Shown: one piece after another, positions 1 to 5,464 of the stretch
Numbering within the stretch: position 1 is the first letter of the stretch
Layout of the letters: every line of letters starts with the position of its first letter
NCBI GenBank assembly: GCA_002320555.1
Contig: DCJV01000125.1
Span: forward strand, 1 to 5,800
Source: Ruminococcaceae bacterium UBA1691
Lineage (GTDB): Bacteria; Bacillota; Clostridia; Oscillospirales; Acutalibacteraceae
DNA length: 5,800 bases
Direction of reading: 5' to 3'
Notes under the pieces: generated by a model
What the model saw: the letters and a program-made list of their open reading frames with translations, nothing else
Told to the model about the DNA's origin: nothing
Database searches by the model: none
Position numbers and translations under genes: made by a program

Positions 1-26
1 CTGCCCATTAGATGGTTCTTTCTGCA

Positions 27-55
27 TTGACATTTCCTTGAAAGCTGTGTATAAT
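27..55 (+). promoter_or_regulatory. Sigma-A-type promoter of the tRNA-Pro gene
   Basis: A perfect -35 hexamer TTGACA (27-32) and a perfect -10 hexamer TATAAT (50-55) are separated by exactly 17 bases. Transcription would start near 62, about 25 bases before the mature tRNA, leaving a short 5' leader for RNase P to remove. Consensus promoters of this strength are typical of stable-RNA genes. It is the only strong + strand promoter seen upstream of the transporter gene at 405. Confidence 0.88.
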
Positions 56-86
56 AATCGACGCATCCCAAAGAATGAATCTGCTT

Positions 87-163
87 CGAGGCGTAGCTCA
101 GTTTGGTAGAGTGCTTGGTTTGGGACCAAGATGCCGCAGGTTCAAGTCCTGTCGCCTCGACCA
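87..163 (+). tRNA. tRNA-Pro (anticodon UGG), CCA encoded
   Basis: The gene folds as a complete 77-base cloverleaf. The acceptor stem CGAGGCG (87-93) pairs with CGCCTCG (153-159), followed by discriminator A160 and an encoded CCA (161-163). The anticodon stem CTTGG (114-118) pairs with CCAAG (126-130) around the loop TTTGGGA, giving anticodon TGG (121-123), which reads proline CCN codons. The T arm is GCAGG-TTCAAGT-CCTGT (136-152), with one G-T pair. It has its own promoter upstream and a terminator directly downstream, so it is a single-gene unit. No duplicate of its 3' end was seen in the window, so there is no sign that it served as an integration site. Confidence 0.97.
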
Positions 164-165
164 TC

Positions 166-209
166 AAAGCGCGCCGGTCTCATTTTGAGTGGGTCCGGCG
201 CGTTTTTTT
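166..209 (+). terminator. Rho-independent terminator of tRNA-Pro
   Basis: CGCGCCGG (170-177) pairs perfectly with CCGGCGCG (195-202). The stem is extended at its base by A/T pairs and followed by seven Ts (203-209). The loop can form a small inner hairpin (CTCA/TGAG). It begins three bases after the CCA end and should separate the tRNA from the transporter leader. Confidence 0.93.
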
Positions 210-224
210 CGAAAAGACATCCTT

Positions 225-266
225 ATGTCTGGTCTATTTATTTTGAGAAAGAATGGTTTCCCATGA
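225..266 (+). CDS. Candidate leader peptide 1 (MSGLFILRKNGFP)
   Basis: A 13-codon frame starts ATG at 225 and stops TGA at 264-266. The encoded peptide is MSGLFILRKNGFP. It lies between the tRNA terminator and the inverted repeats in front of the MFS transporter. Its stop overlaps the start of a second tiny frame as ATGA. I see only a weak purine stretch (GAAAAGA, 211-217) as a ribosome site. Short leader peptides of this kind control many ribosome-antibiotic resistance genes, but nothing in the peptide itself proves that it is translated. Confidence 0.3.
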   Translation: MSGLFILRKNGFP

Positions 267-301
267 AATTCTGCATTGATACCGCTCCGTGCAAGGTCTG
301 A
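263..301 (+). CDS. Candidate leader peptide 2 (MKFCIDTAPCKV) overlapping the attenuator stem
   Basis: A 12-codon frame runs ATG (263) to TGA (299-301) and encodes MKFCIDTAPCKV. Its start overlaps the stop of the preceding mini-frame (ATGA), so translation could be coupled. Codons 8-11 (284-295) contain the left arm of the downstream 11-bp inverted repeat. A ribosome stalled here would therefore stop that stem from forming. This is the position a regulatory leader peptide occupies in erm-type attenuators. The ribosome site is poor (GAGAAAG, 245-251, about 11 bases upstream). The role is inferred from the layout only. Confidence 0.4.
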   Translation: MKFCIDTAPCKV

Positions 302-323
302 TTCGGGCGAATTTGCACGGAGC
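284..323 (+). promoter_or_regulatory. Leader hairpin 1 (segments 1:2 of a putative attenuator)
   Basis: GCTCCGTGCAA (284-294) and TTGCACGGAGC (313-323) are perfect 11-bp inverted arms. The intervening bases can form a small inner hairpin (ATTC 301-304 with GAAT 309-312). The left arm overlaps the last codons of the 12-codon leader frame. The left arm plus its flank, GTGCAAGGTC (290-299), can instead pair with GGCCTTGCAC (358-367) in the next hairpin: ten pairs, one of them a wobble. The right arm is followed by AAATAAA (325-331), which matches TTTATTT (369-375) of the same target. No U-run follows, so this is not a terminator. Confidence 0.6.
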
Positions 324-359
324 AAAATAAACTTTAGCTGCCTCCACCCGCCCGCCGGG

Positions 360-399
360 CCTTGCACTTTTATTTGACAACAAATAAAAGGGGGCAAGG
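360..399 (+). promoter_or_regulatory. Leader hairpin 2 sequestering the transporter ribosome site (segments 3:4)
   Basis: CTTTTATTTG (367-376) pairs perfectly with CAAATAAAAG (381-390) around a four-base loop. CCTTGC (360-365) pairs with GCAAGG (394-399), separated from the first stem by a small internal loop (A366 against GGG). That gives 16 base pairs in all. The 3' arm contains every plausible Shine-Dalgarno sequence for the ATG at 405 (AAAAGGGGG and AAGG, the latter 5 bases from the start). When formed, the hairpin should block initiation. It could also be a protein operator, but its position over the ribosome site favours translational control. Confidence 0.65.
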
Positions 400-404
400 T
401 CAAT

Positions 405-1697
405 ATGAAAACAATTCAAACAACACTCAAAGAACTTCACACATTTCTCATCCTATGGATGACACAATCCTTTTCCGCGTTGGGCAGCTCGATGACGAGC
501 TTCGCGCTGGTCGTTTGGTCCTACCAGCAGCAGGGATCAGCGCTGACAACATCGCTGCTCTCCATCTGCTCATATGCGCCGTATGTTTTGCTGAGTGTCT
601 TCGCGGGCGCTTTGAGCGATCGGTGGGACAAAAAGGCCACGATGCTGGTAAGCGACACCTTTGCCGCTCTGTGCACCCTAACGGTGCTCATTCTGCTGCA
701 GACAGGCCGCCTTGAAATCTGGTTTCTTTATATCATCAATGCATTGAATGGCCTGATGAATACCGTTCAGCAGCCGGCCTCGGATGTGGCGGTCAGCCTG
801 CTGACGCCGCAGAAACACTATCAGAAGGTCAGCGGCCTGCGCTCTTTTTCCAATTCGCTGATTACGATCCTCACGCCGGTGTTTGCAACCGCGCTGCTGG
901 CCTATACCAGCATTCAGGGCGTTATTCTGTTTGATTTAGGCACTTTTATTGTTGCGTTTGTCACGCTTTTCTTTTTCATTCGGATTCCGCAGCCCGCCAG
1001 GGAAGATACCCACAAAGAAGCTCCGCTGCGCGCCGTGCTGGAAGGGCTCCGATATTTGAAGGCAAACCCGGGGATTCTGCATCTGATCCTGTTTCTCGCC
1101 GTTATCAATTTTACCGCTTCCGTATTCAATGCCGCTTTGCCTGCCATGATGCTGTCCAGGCAGGGCGCGGGCGAATCCGCGCTGGCCCTGGTCAACACCT
1201 TTTCAGGCCTTGCGACACTGGCCGGAAGCGTCCTCGTCTCCGTCATGCCGCCACCCCAAAGCCGGGTGCGCGTCATCTGCAATTCCCTGCTTCTGGCCAT
1301 GAGCACGGAGAATTTTTTCCTCGCCTTCGGGCGCAGTACGCCCGTCTGGTGTTTCGGCGCGATCCTCGGGTGGGTCTGCATTCCATTCATGAACGCCAAT
1401 ATGGACGTCCTCTTCCGCACCAAAATTCCCATTGAGATGCAGGGGCGCGTCTATTCCGCGCGGAATACGCTCCAGTTTTTCACCATCCCGGTGGGGTACT
1501 TCTGCGGCGGGATTCTGGTGGACCGGGTCTTCGAGCCCTTCATAGCTGCTCAGCCGCCCGGTGGCCTCTGGGCAATGCTGCTCGGATCGGGCAAAGGGTC
1601 CGGCGCCGCCCTGCTGTTTCTGGTGCTTGGCGTCATTGGGACCTTATCCTGCCTTCCCTTTCGATGGGACCGGCAGATTTGGGCGCTGGAGTCATAG
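405..1697 (+). CDS. MFS efflux transporter (MFS_3 / Mef-EntS-like)
   Basis: The 430-residue hydrophobic protein is an inner-membrane major facilitator with the usual 12-helix size. Family features are visible. An N-terminal helix (about 14-36) contains SALGSSMTSFAL. The loop 2-3 signature G68-A-L-S-D72-R-W-D-K-K77 is classic MFS motif A. The C-terminal half carries the GRV segment near residues 347-349, typical of the MFS_3 group that includes macrolide pumps Mef(A/E) and the enterobactin exporter EntS. By family it should export a small molecule by proton antiport; the substrate cannot be read from the sequence. The start ATG at 405 follows AAGG by 5 bases, but that site lies in a strong hairpin. 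The same-strand maturase begins 44 bases after the stop, so the two probably share an mRNA. The structured leader suggests induction by a ribosome-acting drug; this is inference. Confidence 0.9.
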   Translation: MKTIQTTLKELHTFLILWMTQSFSALGSSMTSFALVVWSYQQQGSALTTSLLSICSYAPYVLLSVFAGALSDRWDKKATMLVSDTFAALCTLTVLILLQTGRLEIWFLYIINALNGLMNTVQQPASDVAVSLLTPQKHYQKVSGLRSFSNSLITILTPVFATALLAYTSIQGVILFDLGTFIVAFVTLFFFIRIPQPAREDTHKEAPLRAVLEGLRYLKANPGILHLILFLAVINFTASVFNAALPAMMLSRQGAGESALALVNTFSGLATLAGSVLVSVMPPPQSRVRVICNSLLLAMSTENFFLAFGRSTPVWCFGAILGWVCIPFMNANMDVLFRTKIPIEMQGRVYSARNTLQFFTIPVGYFCGGILVDRVFEPFIAAQPPGGLWAMLLGSGKGSGAALLFLVLGVIGTLSCLPFRWDRQIWALES

Positions 1698-1723
1698 CAA
1701 TCAATCACCCGCTATCTGGAATC

Positions 1724-1734
1724 GGGAGAGGGGG
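1724..1734 (+). promoter_or_regulatory. Ribosome binding site fixing the maturase GTG start
   Basis: The purine tract GGGAGAGGGGG (1724-1734) lies 7 bases before GTG at 1742. The alternative ATG at 1664 has no such site and lies inside the transporter gene, so this site decides the start. Confidence 0.75.
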
Positions 1735-1741
1735 ATTTCCT

Positions 1742-2872
1742 GTGCCACCTGTTAACGTGCTGGTCAAGCCAGCCTCATCCGCCTGCAATATGGACTGCAG
1801 CTACTGCTTTTATCGGGACGTCGCTGCAAACCGGGAGCGCGGCTTCGAGGGCATGATGTCCGCAGAAACTGCCGAACACCTGGTTGCCGCCACAATGGAA
1901 TATGCGGAAGGGGGCTGCACCTTCACCTTTCAGGGCGGAGAGCCGACCCTCGCGGGCCTGGACTTTTACCACAATTTCCTCCGATTTGAAAAGAAGTACG
2001 CAAAGCCTGGCGTGACCATCCAAAACAGTATCCAGACCAATGGCTATTTGATCAACGATGAATGGGCCGCCTTCCTGCGCGATAACCGCTTCCTGACGGG
2101 GCTTTCCCTAGACGGGCCTGCGGATATCCATGATTTCAACCGAACCGACCGTATGGGAAAGGGCACCTTCAACCGCACGATGCAGGCCGCCCGCCTGCTG
2201 GAAAAGCACGGCGTGCCCTATAACATTCTCTGCGTCATCACCGGGCGGAACGCACGCTCCATTGAAAAGATTTACCGCTTCTTTGTCAGGCAGGGCTTTC
2301 GCTACCTACAATTGATTCCCTGCCTTGATCCGTTGGGCGAAGAGCGCGGCCAAGCGGGTTACCATCTCTCCTGTAAGGAATACGAAGCGTTTCTGCTGCG
2401 CATCTTTGACCTCTGGCTGTCAGATTTAAGGGCCGGGCGCTATATCAGCATCCGGCACATTGACAATTGGCTCTCCGTTCTCATGGGGCGGCCGCCGGAA
2501 TCCTGCAATATGAACGGCTACTGCTCCATCCAGTTCGTCGTGGAGGGGGATGGCGGTGTGTATCCCTGTGATTTCTATGTGCTCGATGAATGGAGGTTGG
2601 GTACCGTCGGCGAAGATCGCTTTGCCGGCATGCTGAACAGTACCAAGGCGCAGGAATTCATCCGAGCCTCTCTGAGCGTGCCACAGGAATGCAAGGTATG
2701 CCCTTATCACTTCATCTGCCGCAACGGCTGCCGGCGTGACCGAACGGACGCTCCGGACGGCACAATTGGACTAAATTATTACTGCGAAGCATATAAAAAC
2801 TTTTTTGACAAACGCGCCCGCCAGCTCAACGAGGCGATTCTTCTGCTCCGGCGGGGCCGGCCACACAGATAA
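1742..2872 (+). CDS. Anaerobic sulfatase-maturating enzyme (radical SAM/SPASM)
   Basis: This 376-residue cytosolic radical-SAM enzyme belongs to the anSME family. That family oxidises a Cys or Ser in type I sulfatases to the catalytic formylglycine without oxygen. With the GTG start, the radical-SAM cluster motif CX3CX2C is C15-C19-C22, followed by GGEPT (65-69), QTNG (98-101) and SLDGP (122-126). The SPASM domain has C255, C261, C276, C317, C320, C326, C330 and C348, enough for two auxiliary 4Fe-4S clusters, plus D277. From memory these are the residue numbers of the structurally characterised C. perfringens enzyme, including the proposed catalytic base D277. That supports both the assignment and the start; starting at 1664 would add 26 unrelated residues. 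It follows the MFS gene by 44 bases and is closed by a terminator. No sulfatase gene is in the window, so its substrate is elsewhere, or it is a related SPASM maturase with another target. Confidence 0.92.
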   Translation: MPPVNVLVKPASSACNMDCSYCFYRDVAANRERGFEGMMSAETAEHLVAATMEYAEGGCTFTFQGGEPTLAGLDFYHNFLRFEKKYAKPGVTIQNSIQTNGYLINDEWAAFLRDNRFLTGLSLDGPADIHDFNRTDRMGKGTFNRTMQAARLLEKHGVPYNILCVITGRNARSIEKIYRFFVRQGFRYLQLIPCLDPLGEERGQAGYHLSCKEYEAFLLRIFDLWLSDLRAGRYISIRHIDNWLSVLMGRPPESCNMNGYCSIQFVVEGDGGVYPCDFYVLDEWRLGTVGEDRFAGMLNSTKAQEFIRASLSVPQECKVCPYHFICRNGCRRDRTDAPDGTIGLNYYCEAYKNFFDKRARQLNEAILLLRRGRPHR

Positions 2873-2893
2873 ATTGCTGCAACAAATAACCAA

Positions 2894-2937
2894 GCCCGCA
2901 GATCTGACAACCGCCAGACCTGCGGGCCTAATTGTTT
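2894..2937 (+). terminator. Terminator after the transporter-maturase operon, probably bidirectional
   Basis: GCCCGCAG (2894-2901) pairs with CTGCGGGC (2920-2927). After one A-C mismatch, TCTG pairs with CAGA, giving a 12-bp stem around an eight-base loop. The + side tail is CTAATTGTTTT, a modest T-run. On the - strand the tail is TTGGTTATTTGTTG, so it may also stop transcripts of the convergent acetyltransferase gene. It sits 21 bases after the maturase stop. Confidence 0.75.
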
Positions 2938-3011
2938 TAAGAGGTTGCAATCATACCGGGGGGAGGGGGCGCAACAGCGCGATCCAGCCGGAAGCGCCTC
3001 GTCCATACGGA

Positions 3012-3455
3012 TCAAAGAGATTGAGTGTATGCCGTTTTTCCCTCAGAGCGGTATCCCGCACGCTGATATAAGTGGTGGACGCCCGGCTCGTTGTGTCCGG
3101 TGACAAGCATGATCTTATAGCACCCTGCCTCTCCGGCGATCTGTTTGGCAAGCTCCAGGAGTGAAAACGCAAGCCCACAGCCGCGGTGTTCCCGGTCTGT
3201 TACCACATATTCAACCAGCGCATATGGGCGCTGCCCGTGCGTGAGGCTGTCGATTACGGTCACGCTCACGGTGGAGAGCAGCTGCCCATCTTCCTCTGCG
3301 ACCAGCGTATGGATATGCTCCTGCCGGAGCAGGCGCTGCCAGACGGTCAATACGCGCTCATTGATTGCAGGCATTGTATTGTCGTTGAGCTGTGTATATA
3401 GCGCCAAAAGGCCCTCCAGATCGCTTGGGATGGCCTCTCGAAATTGAACGGACAT
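3012..3455 (-). CDS. GNAT-family N-acetyltransferase
   Basis: The 147-residue protein has the size and layout of a stand-alone Gcn5-related acetyltransferase, which moves acetyl from acetyl-CoA to an amine. The N-terminal strand-helix reads VQFREAIPSDLEGLLALY. A central strand (VEYVVTDREHRG) leads into the acetyl-CoA pyrophosphate loop R91-G92-C-G94-L-A96, and motif B ends with LYQRAGY (129-135). The substrate is not predictable. The start at 3455 was chosen because GAAAGGA lies 8 bases upstream. The longer frame from 3521 has its purines abutting the ATG and adds 22 residues unlike the family. It lies immediately downstream of an acyltransferase remnant on the same strand. No convincing terminator separates it from the phosphate operon, so read-through is possible. 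It converges on the maturase gene. Confidence 0.87.
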   Translation of the reverse strand: MSVQFREAIPSDLEGLLALYTQLNDNTMPAINERVLTVWQRLLRQEHIHTLVAEEDGQLLSTVSVTVIDSLTHGQRPYALVEYVVTDREHRGCGLAFSLLELAKQIAGEAGCYKIMLVTGHNEPGVHHLYQRAGYRSEGKTAYTQSL

Positions 3456-3463
3456 CTTCCCCA

Positions 3464-3470
3464 TCCTTTC
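3464..3470 (-). promoter_or_regulatory. Ribosome binding site of the GNAT gene
   Basis: On the - strand GAAAGGA (3470 to 3464) lies 8 bases before the ATG at 3455. It chooses that start over the ATG at 3464 (in frame, 3 codons earlier) and the one at 3521. Confidence 0.6.
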
Positions 3471-3477
3471 TCGACAG

Positions 3478-3639
3478 TTAAAATAATAAGGCTGCTTGAG
3501 CGAAAGGATATTGGCTTGCATCCTCCCGCCAAACAGCTTTTAACGATTGATTCCATATCTTTTGCTCCAGCATGCGCAGCACGCGGGCTGGATTTCCTCC
3601 CACCGCCGCATTGGCAGGGGCAGATTTGGTAACAACATT
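3478..3639 (-). pseudogene. 5'-truncated remnant of a hexapeptide-repeat acyltransferase
   Basis: This - strand frame of 53 codons between a TAG (3642-3640) and a TAA (3480-3478) begins with VVTKSAPANAAVGGNPAR, then VLR. That is the hallmark last turn and exit segment of left-handed beta-helix (hexapeptide) acyltransferases, the family of CysE, maltose O-acetyltransferase, CatB and Vat. About 31 further residues, starting MLEQKIWNQSLK, form a C-terminal tail. The remaining beta-helix and the active-site histidine region are missing: only 38 bases lie between this frame and the stop of the DUF47 gene, and they hold stops and no repeat-like codons. It therefore looks like the 3' end of a gene whose front was deleted. 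It ends 22 bases before the intact GNAT gene on the same strand, suggesting the two were once co-transcribed. The acyltransferase subfamily cannot be told from this piece. Confidence 0.7.
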
Positions 3640-3677
3640 CTATTTTCATACGAAGCCGACCCTTTTCGAGGCCGGAA

Positions 3678-4301
3678 TCAGGTGTTTTTCATGATGACGC
3701 TTTCAATAACATTGGCAACGTCTTCGCAGTTGTCGCAGCATTTTTCGAGACGGTCGAGCGTCTCGGTCCAGGCCATGACAACGATAGGATCCTTCTCCTC
3801 CAGATACAGGCTGTGAACGGCATCCAGATAGAGCTTGTCGCCCACCTCTTCTGCATGGTTGACCTCGACGATTTTACTGTGGATCGTGTCGGATTTTTTG
3901 AAATTATAAAGCTCCTGCAGAGCCACCTTGAGCGTTTTGCAGCAGTTGACGATGACTTCGGTAAATTCCAGCGCTTCGGCGCGGATCGATTTGATATTGT
4001 ACATATAGATGCGCATCAGGACGTCTTCGACAGCGTCCACCACATCATCAATCTCCTGCGCAAGATTGATGATATCCTCACGTTCAATCGGGGCGATGAA
4101 TTCGACGGTCAGCTTATTCATCATCTCATGCTTGCAGATATCTGCCTCATGCTCGATTTTGTGGATTTCATCGAGCTTTTTCGGCAGCGTATAGGGATCG
4201 AAGGTGCGCAGGGTTTCATGGAGCATCTCTGCGCCCTGGCAGGCATAATCGGACATACGCACAAATGCATCAAAATAATTGTACTCTCTTTTTTTAGACA
4301 T
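3678..4301 (-). CDS. DUF47 / PhoU-like Pit accessory protein
   Basis: The 207-residue protein has no signal peptide and is almost entirely helical. It is the usual length of the DUF47 (PhoU_div) family, which accompanies PiT phosphate transporters. Acidic helical repeats of the PhoU fold are visible: EIHKIEHEADICKHEM (about 45-60), AQEIDDVVDAVEDV (about 81-94), VNHAEEVGDKLY (about 147-158) and LEKCCDNCEDVANVIE (about 185-200). In PhoU relatives such E/D patches bind metal ions. It starts 41 bases after the stop of the transporter gene in the same direction, so the pair form an operon. It probably acts in the cytosol on or with the transporter to tune phosphate uptake. The ribosome site AGAAAGGA lies about 11 bases before the ATG, slightly far, and sits in the loop of a weak ATAAC/GTTAT stem. 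The N-terminus MSKKREYNYFDAF is normal for the family. Confidence 0.92.
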   Translation of the reverse strand: MSKKREYNYFDAFVRMSDYACQGAEMLHETLRTFDPYTLPKKLDEIHKIEHEADICKHEMMNKLTVEFIAPIEREDIINLAQEIDDVVDAVEDVLMRIYMYNIKSIRAEALEFTEVIVNCCKTLKVALQELYNFKKSDTIHSKIVEVNHAEEVGDKLYLDAVHSLYLEEKDPIVVMAWTETLDRLEKCCDNCEDVANVIESVIMKNT

Positions 4302-4342
4302 AACTGGTGATTTCCTTTCTGTTATCTATATTCCGTTTGTCT

Positions 4343-5395
4343 TTAAAAAATCATTATAAACAGCTTTGCCATCAGATAACCGATAAAGCCGCAACCCGGG
4401 AAGGTCAGCACCCATGCGAGCACCATTTCTTTGACGACGCCCCAGTTAACGGAGGAAAGGCGCTTGGAGGCGCCGACGCCCATGATGGCGGTGGTTTTTG
4501 TATGTGTGGTACTGACAGGGATTCCGGTAAGGGACGACAGCAGCAGGCAAAGGGCACCTGCAAGATCCGCGGAAAAGCCCTGATAGGATTCGAGTTTTAC
4601 CATGTCCATACCGACTGCCTTGATGATCCGGTAGCCGCCGATTGAAGTGCCAAAGGCCATAACAAGGGAGCAGACCACCATCAGCCACATGGGGATGACG
4701 AAATTTTCCGCCTGCCCCTGCCCTTGTGCCAGGGCGATGCCGAGCATACAGATGCCCATGAATTTCTGGCCGTCCTGCGCGCCGTGCATAAAGGCCATGG
4801 CGGCACCGCCCGCGACCTGTGCTTTTTTGAAAAAGCGATTTGTTTTGCGGCGGTCCATGTTCCGACACAGAGCTTCCAGAATTCTTACAATGATAAAACC
4901 GGCGATAAATCCAAGCACGGTGGAGAGGACGAGACCGTAGATGACCTTGATCCATTCGCCACCGTTGATCCCCTTGAGCCCCCCCTGCATGGCGATCGCC
5001 GCGCCGGATACGCCCGCAATGAGCGCGTGACTCTCGCTGGTGGGGATCCCGAATACCCATGCGGCAGTGGCCCAGATAACGATAGCGAAGAGAGCCGCAC
5101 ACAGAGCAATGAGTGCTTCGTGTGCATCGCCGCCAAAATCGACCATGTTAGAAATAGTCTCCGCAACGGTTGCATTGATCTTGGTCATGACGAGAACACC
5201 GAGAAAATTGCATATGGCGGCCATCAGGATTGCAGAGCGGGGCTTGATCGCCCGGGTGGAAACGCAGGTTGCAATTGCGTTGGGCGCATCGGTCCAGCCG
5301 TTGACAAGGATAACGCCTAGGGTCAGGACAAAGGTGATGAGCAGCGCAGGGTTGGAAATGAGCTGGCTCAAAAATGTGGACAAGTCAATTGTCAT
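4343..5395 (-). CDS. pit: PiT-family inorganic phosphate transporter
   Basis: The 350-residue polytopic membrane protein matches the PiT family (cation/phosphate symport; PHO4 domain). The inverted-repeat halves each carry a signature: G33-W-T-D36-A-P-N39-A in the first and H204-G-A-Q-D208-G-Q-K211 in the second, corresponding to the family GxNDxxNA-type motifs. Each half also has the conserved GIP element: GIPTSESHALIAG (116-128) and GIPVSTTHTKTTAIMG (291-306). Hydrophobic segments alternate with a basic cytoplasmic loop around 178-193 (RNMDRRKTNRFFKK). At 350 residues it is a compact bacterial form. Thr35 and Gln207 replace the Asn usual in E. coli-type signatures; I believe this is normal in a clostridial subgroup. 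A strong ribosome site lies 7 bases before the ATG. It is the first gene of an operon with the DUF47 protein. A Pho-box-like repeat upstream suggests induction by phosphate limitation. Confidence 0.94.
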   Translation of the reverse strand: MTIDLSTFLSQLISNPALLITFVLTLGVILVNGWTDAPNAIATCVSTRAIKPRSAILMAAICNFLGVLVMTKINATVAETISNMVDFGGDAHEALIALCAALFAIVIWATAAWVFGIPTSESHALIAGVSGAAIAMQGGLKGINGGEWIKVIYGLVLSTVLGFIAGFIIVRILEALCRNMDRRKTNRFFKKAQVAGGAAMAFMHGAQDGQKFMGICMLGIALAQGQGQAENFVIPMWLMVVCSLVMAFGTSIGGYRIIKAVGMDMVKLESYQGFSADLAGALCLLLSSLTGIPVSTTHTKTTAIMGVGASKRLSSVNWGVVKEMVLAWVLTFPGCGFIGYLMAKLFIMIF

Positions 5396-5400
5396 ATGGG

Positions 5401-5410
5401 TTCTCCTTTT
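5401..5410 (-). promoter_or_regulatory. Ribosome binding site of the phosphate transporter gene
   Basis: On the - strand AAAAGGAGAA contains AGGAG (5407 to 5403) 7 bases before the ATG at 5395, a near-ideal Shine-Dalgarno site. It supports this start. Confidence 0.85.
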
Positions 5411-5445
5411 TGCTTTTTCGATACAAAACCTTTATATAGAAACAG

Positions 5446-5464
5446 GCGGGGAGAAAACTCCCGC
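5446..5464 (-). promoter_or_regulatory. Hairpin in the 5' leader of the phosphate operon
   Basis: CTCCCGC (5458-5464) pairs with GCGGGGAG (5446-5453) around a four-base loop with one bulged G: seven pairs, five of them GC. On the - strand it would lie in the untranslated leader about 50 bases before the start of the phosphate transporter gene. It has no T-run on that strand and is not a terminator. It may stabilise the mRNA or join a leader fold with the CCTCCT stretch nearby (5480-5475, - strand). The role is unknown. Confidence 0.4.

Noticed and set aside
374..379. Perfect TTGACA considered as a -35 element for the MFS gene
   Set aside because: A -10 at normal spacing would fall at about 397-402 (AGGTCA), no match and right at the start codon. 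The hexamer is part of the hairpin arm and loop.
914..1432. 172-codon - strand open frame
   Set aside because: It lies wholly inside the MFS gene on the opposite strand. Its translation is arginine/serine-rich with no domain, as expected of an antisense shadow in GC-rich DNA.
1664..1741. Upstream ATG extension of the maturase
   Set aside because: It overlaps the end of the MFS gene and lacks a ribosome site. It also shifts the cysteine numbering away from that recalled for the C. perfringens enzyme, which the GTG start matches exactly.
2958..2969. G-rich tract (GGGGGG A GGGGG) considered as a G-quadruplex or regulatory site
   Set aside because: Only two G-runs are separated by one base, with no further runs nearby. 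It is a spacer between convergent genes with nothing else to support a role.
3456..3521. 22-residue N-terminal extension of the GNAT protein
   Set aside because: GGGAGG abuts that ATG with no usable spacing. The extra residues are not GNAT-like and overlap the acyltransferase remnant in another frame.
3567..3591. Hairpin CCAGC..GCTGG with inner GCG/CGC stem, considered as a terminator
   Set aside because: There is no T-run on either side, and it falls inside the coding remnant of the acyltransferase.
3347..3649. - strand frame starting with a Cys-rich stretch (MKIECCYQICPCQC)
   Set aside because: It suggests a small Cys-rich peptide, but it overlaps the acyltransferase remnant and the GNAT gene in other frames and has no ribosome site. 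It is best explained as an out-of-frame reading.
4446..5102. 218-codon - strand frame inside the PiT gene, and long + strand frames at 3813-4310 and 4724-5320
   Set aside because: They are shadows of the PiT and DUF47 genes. They are rich in Arg/His/Gly or otherwise without domains, and the overlapping genes have clear family signatures.
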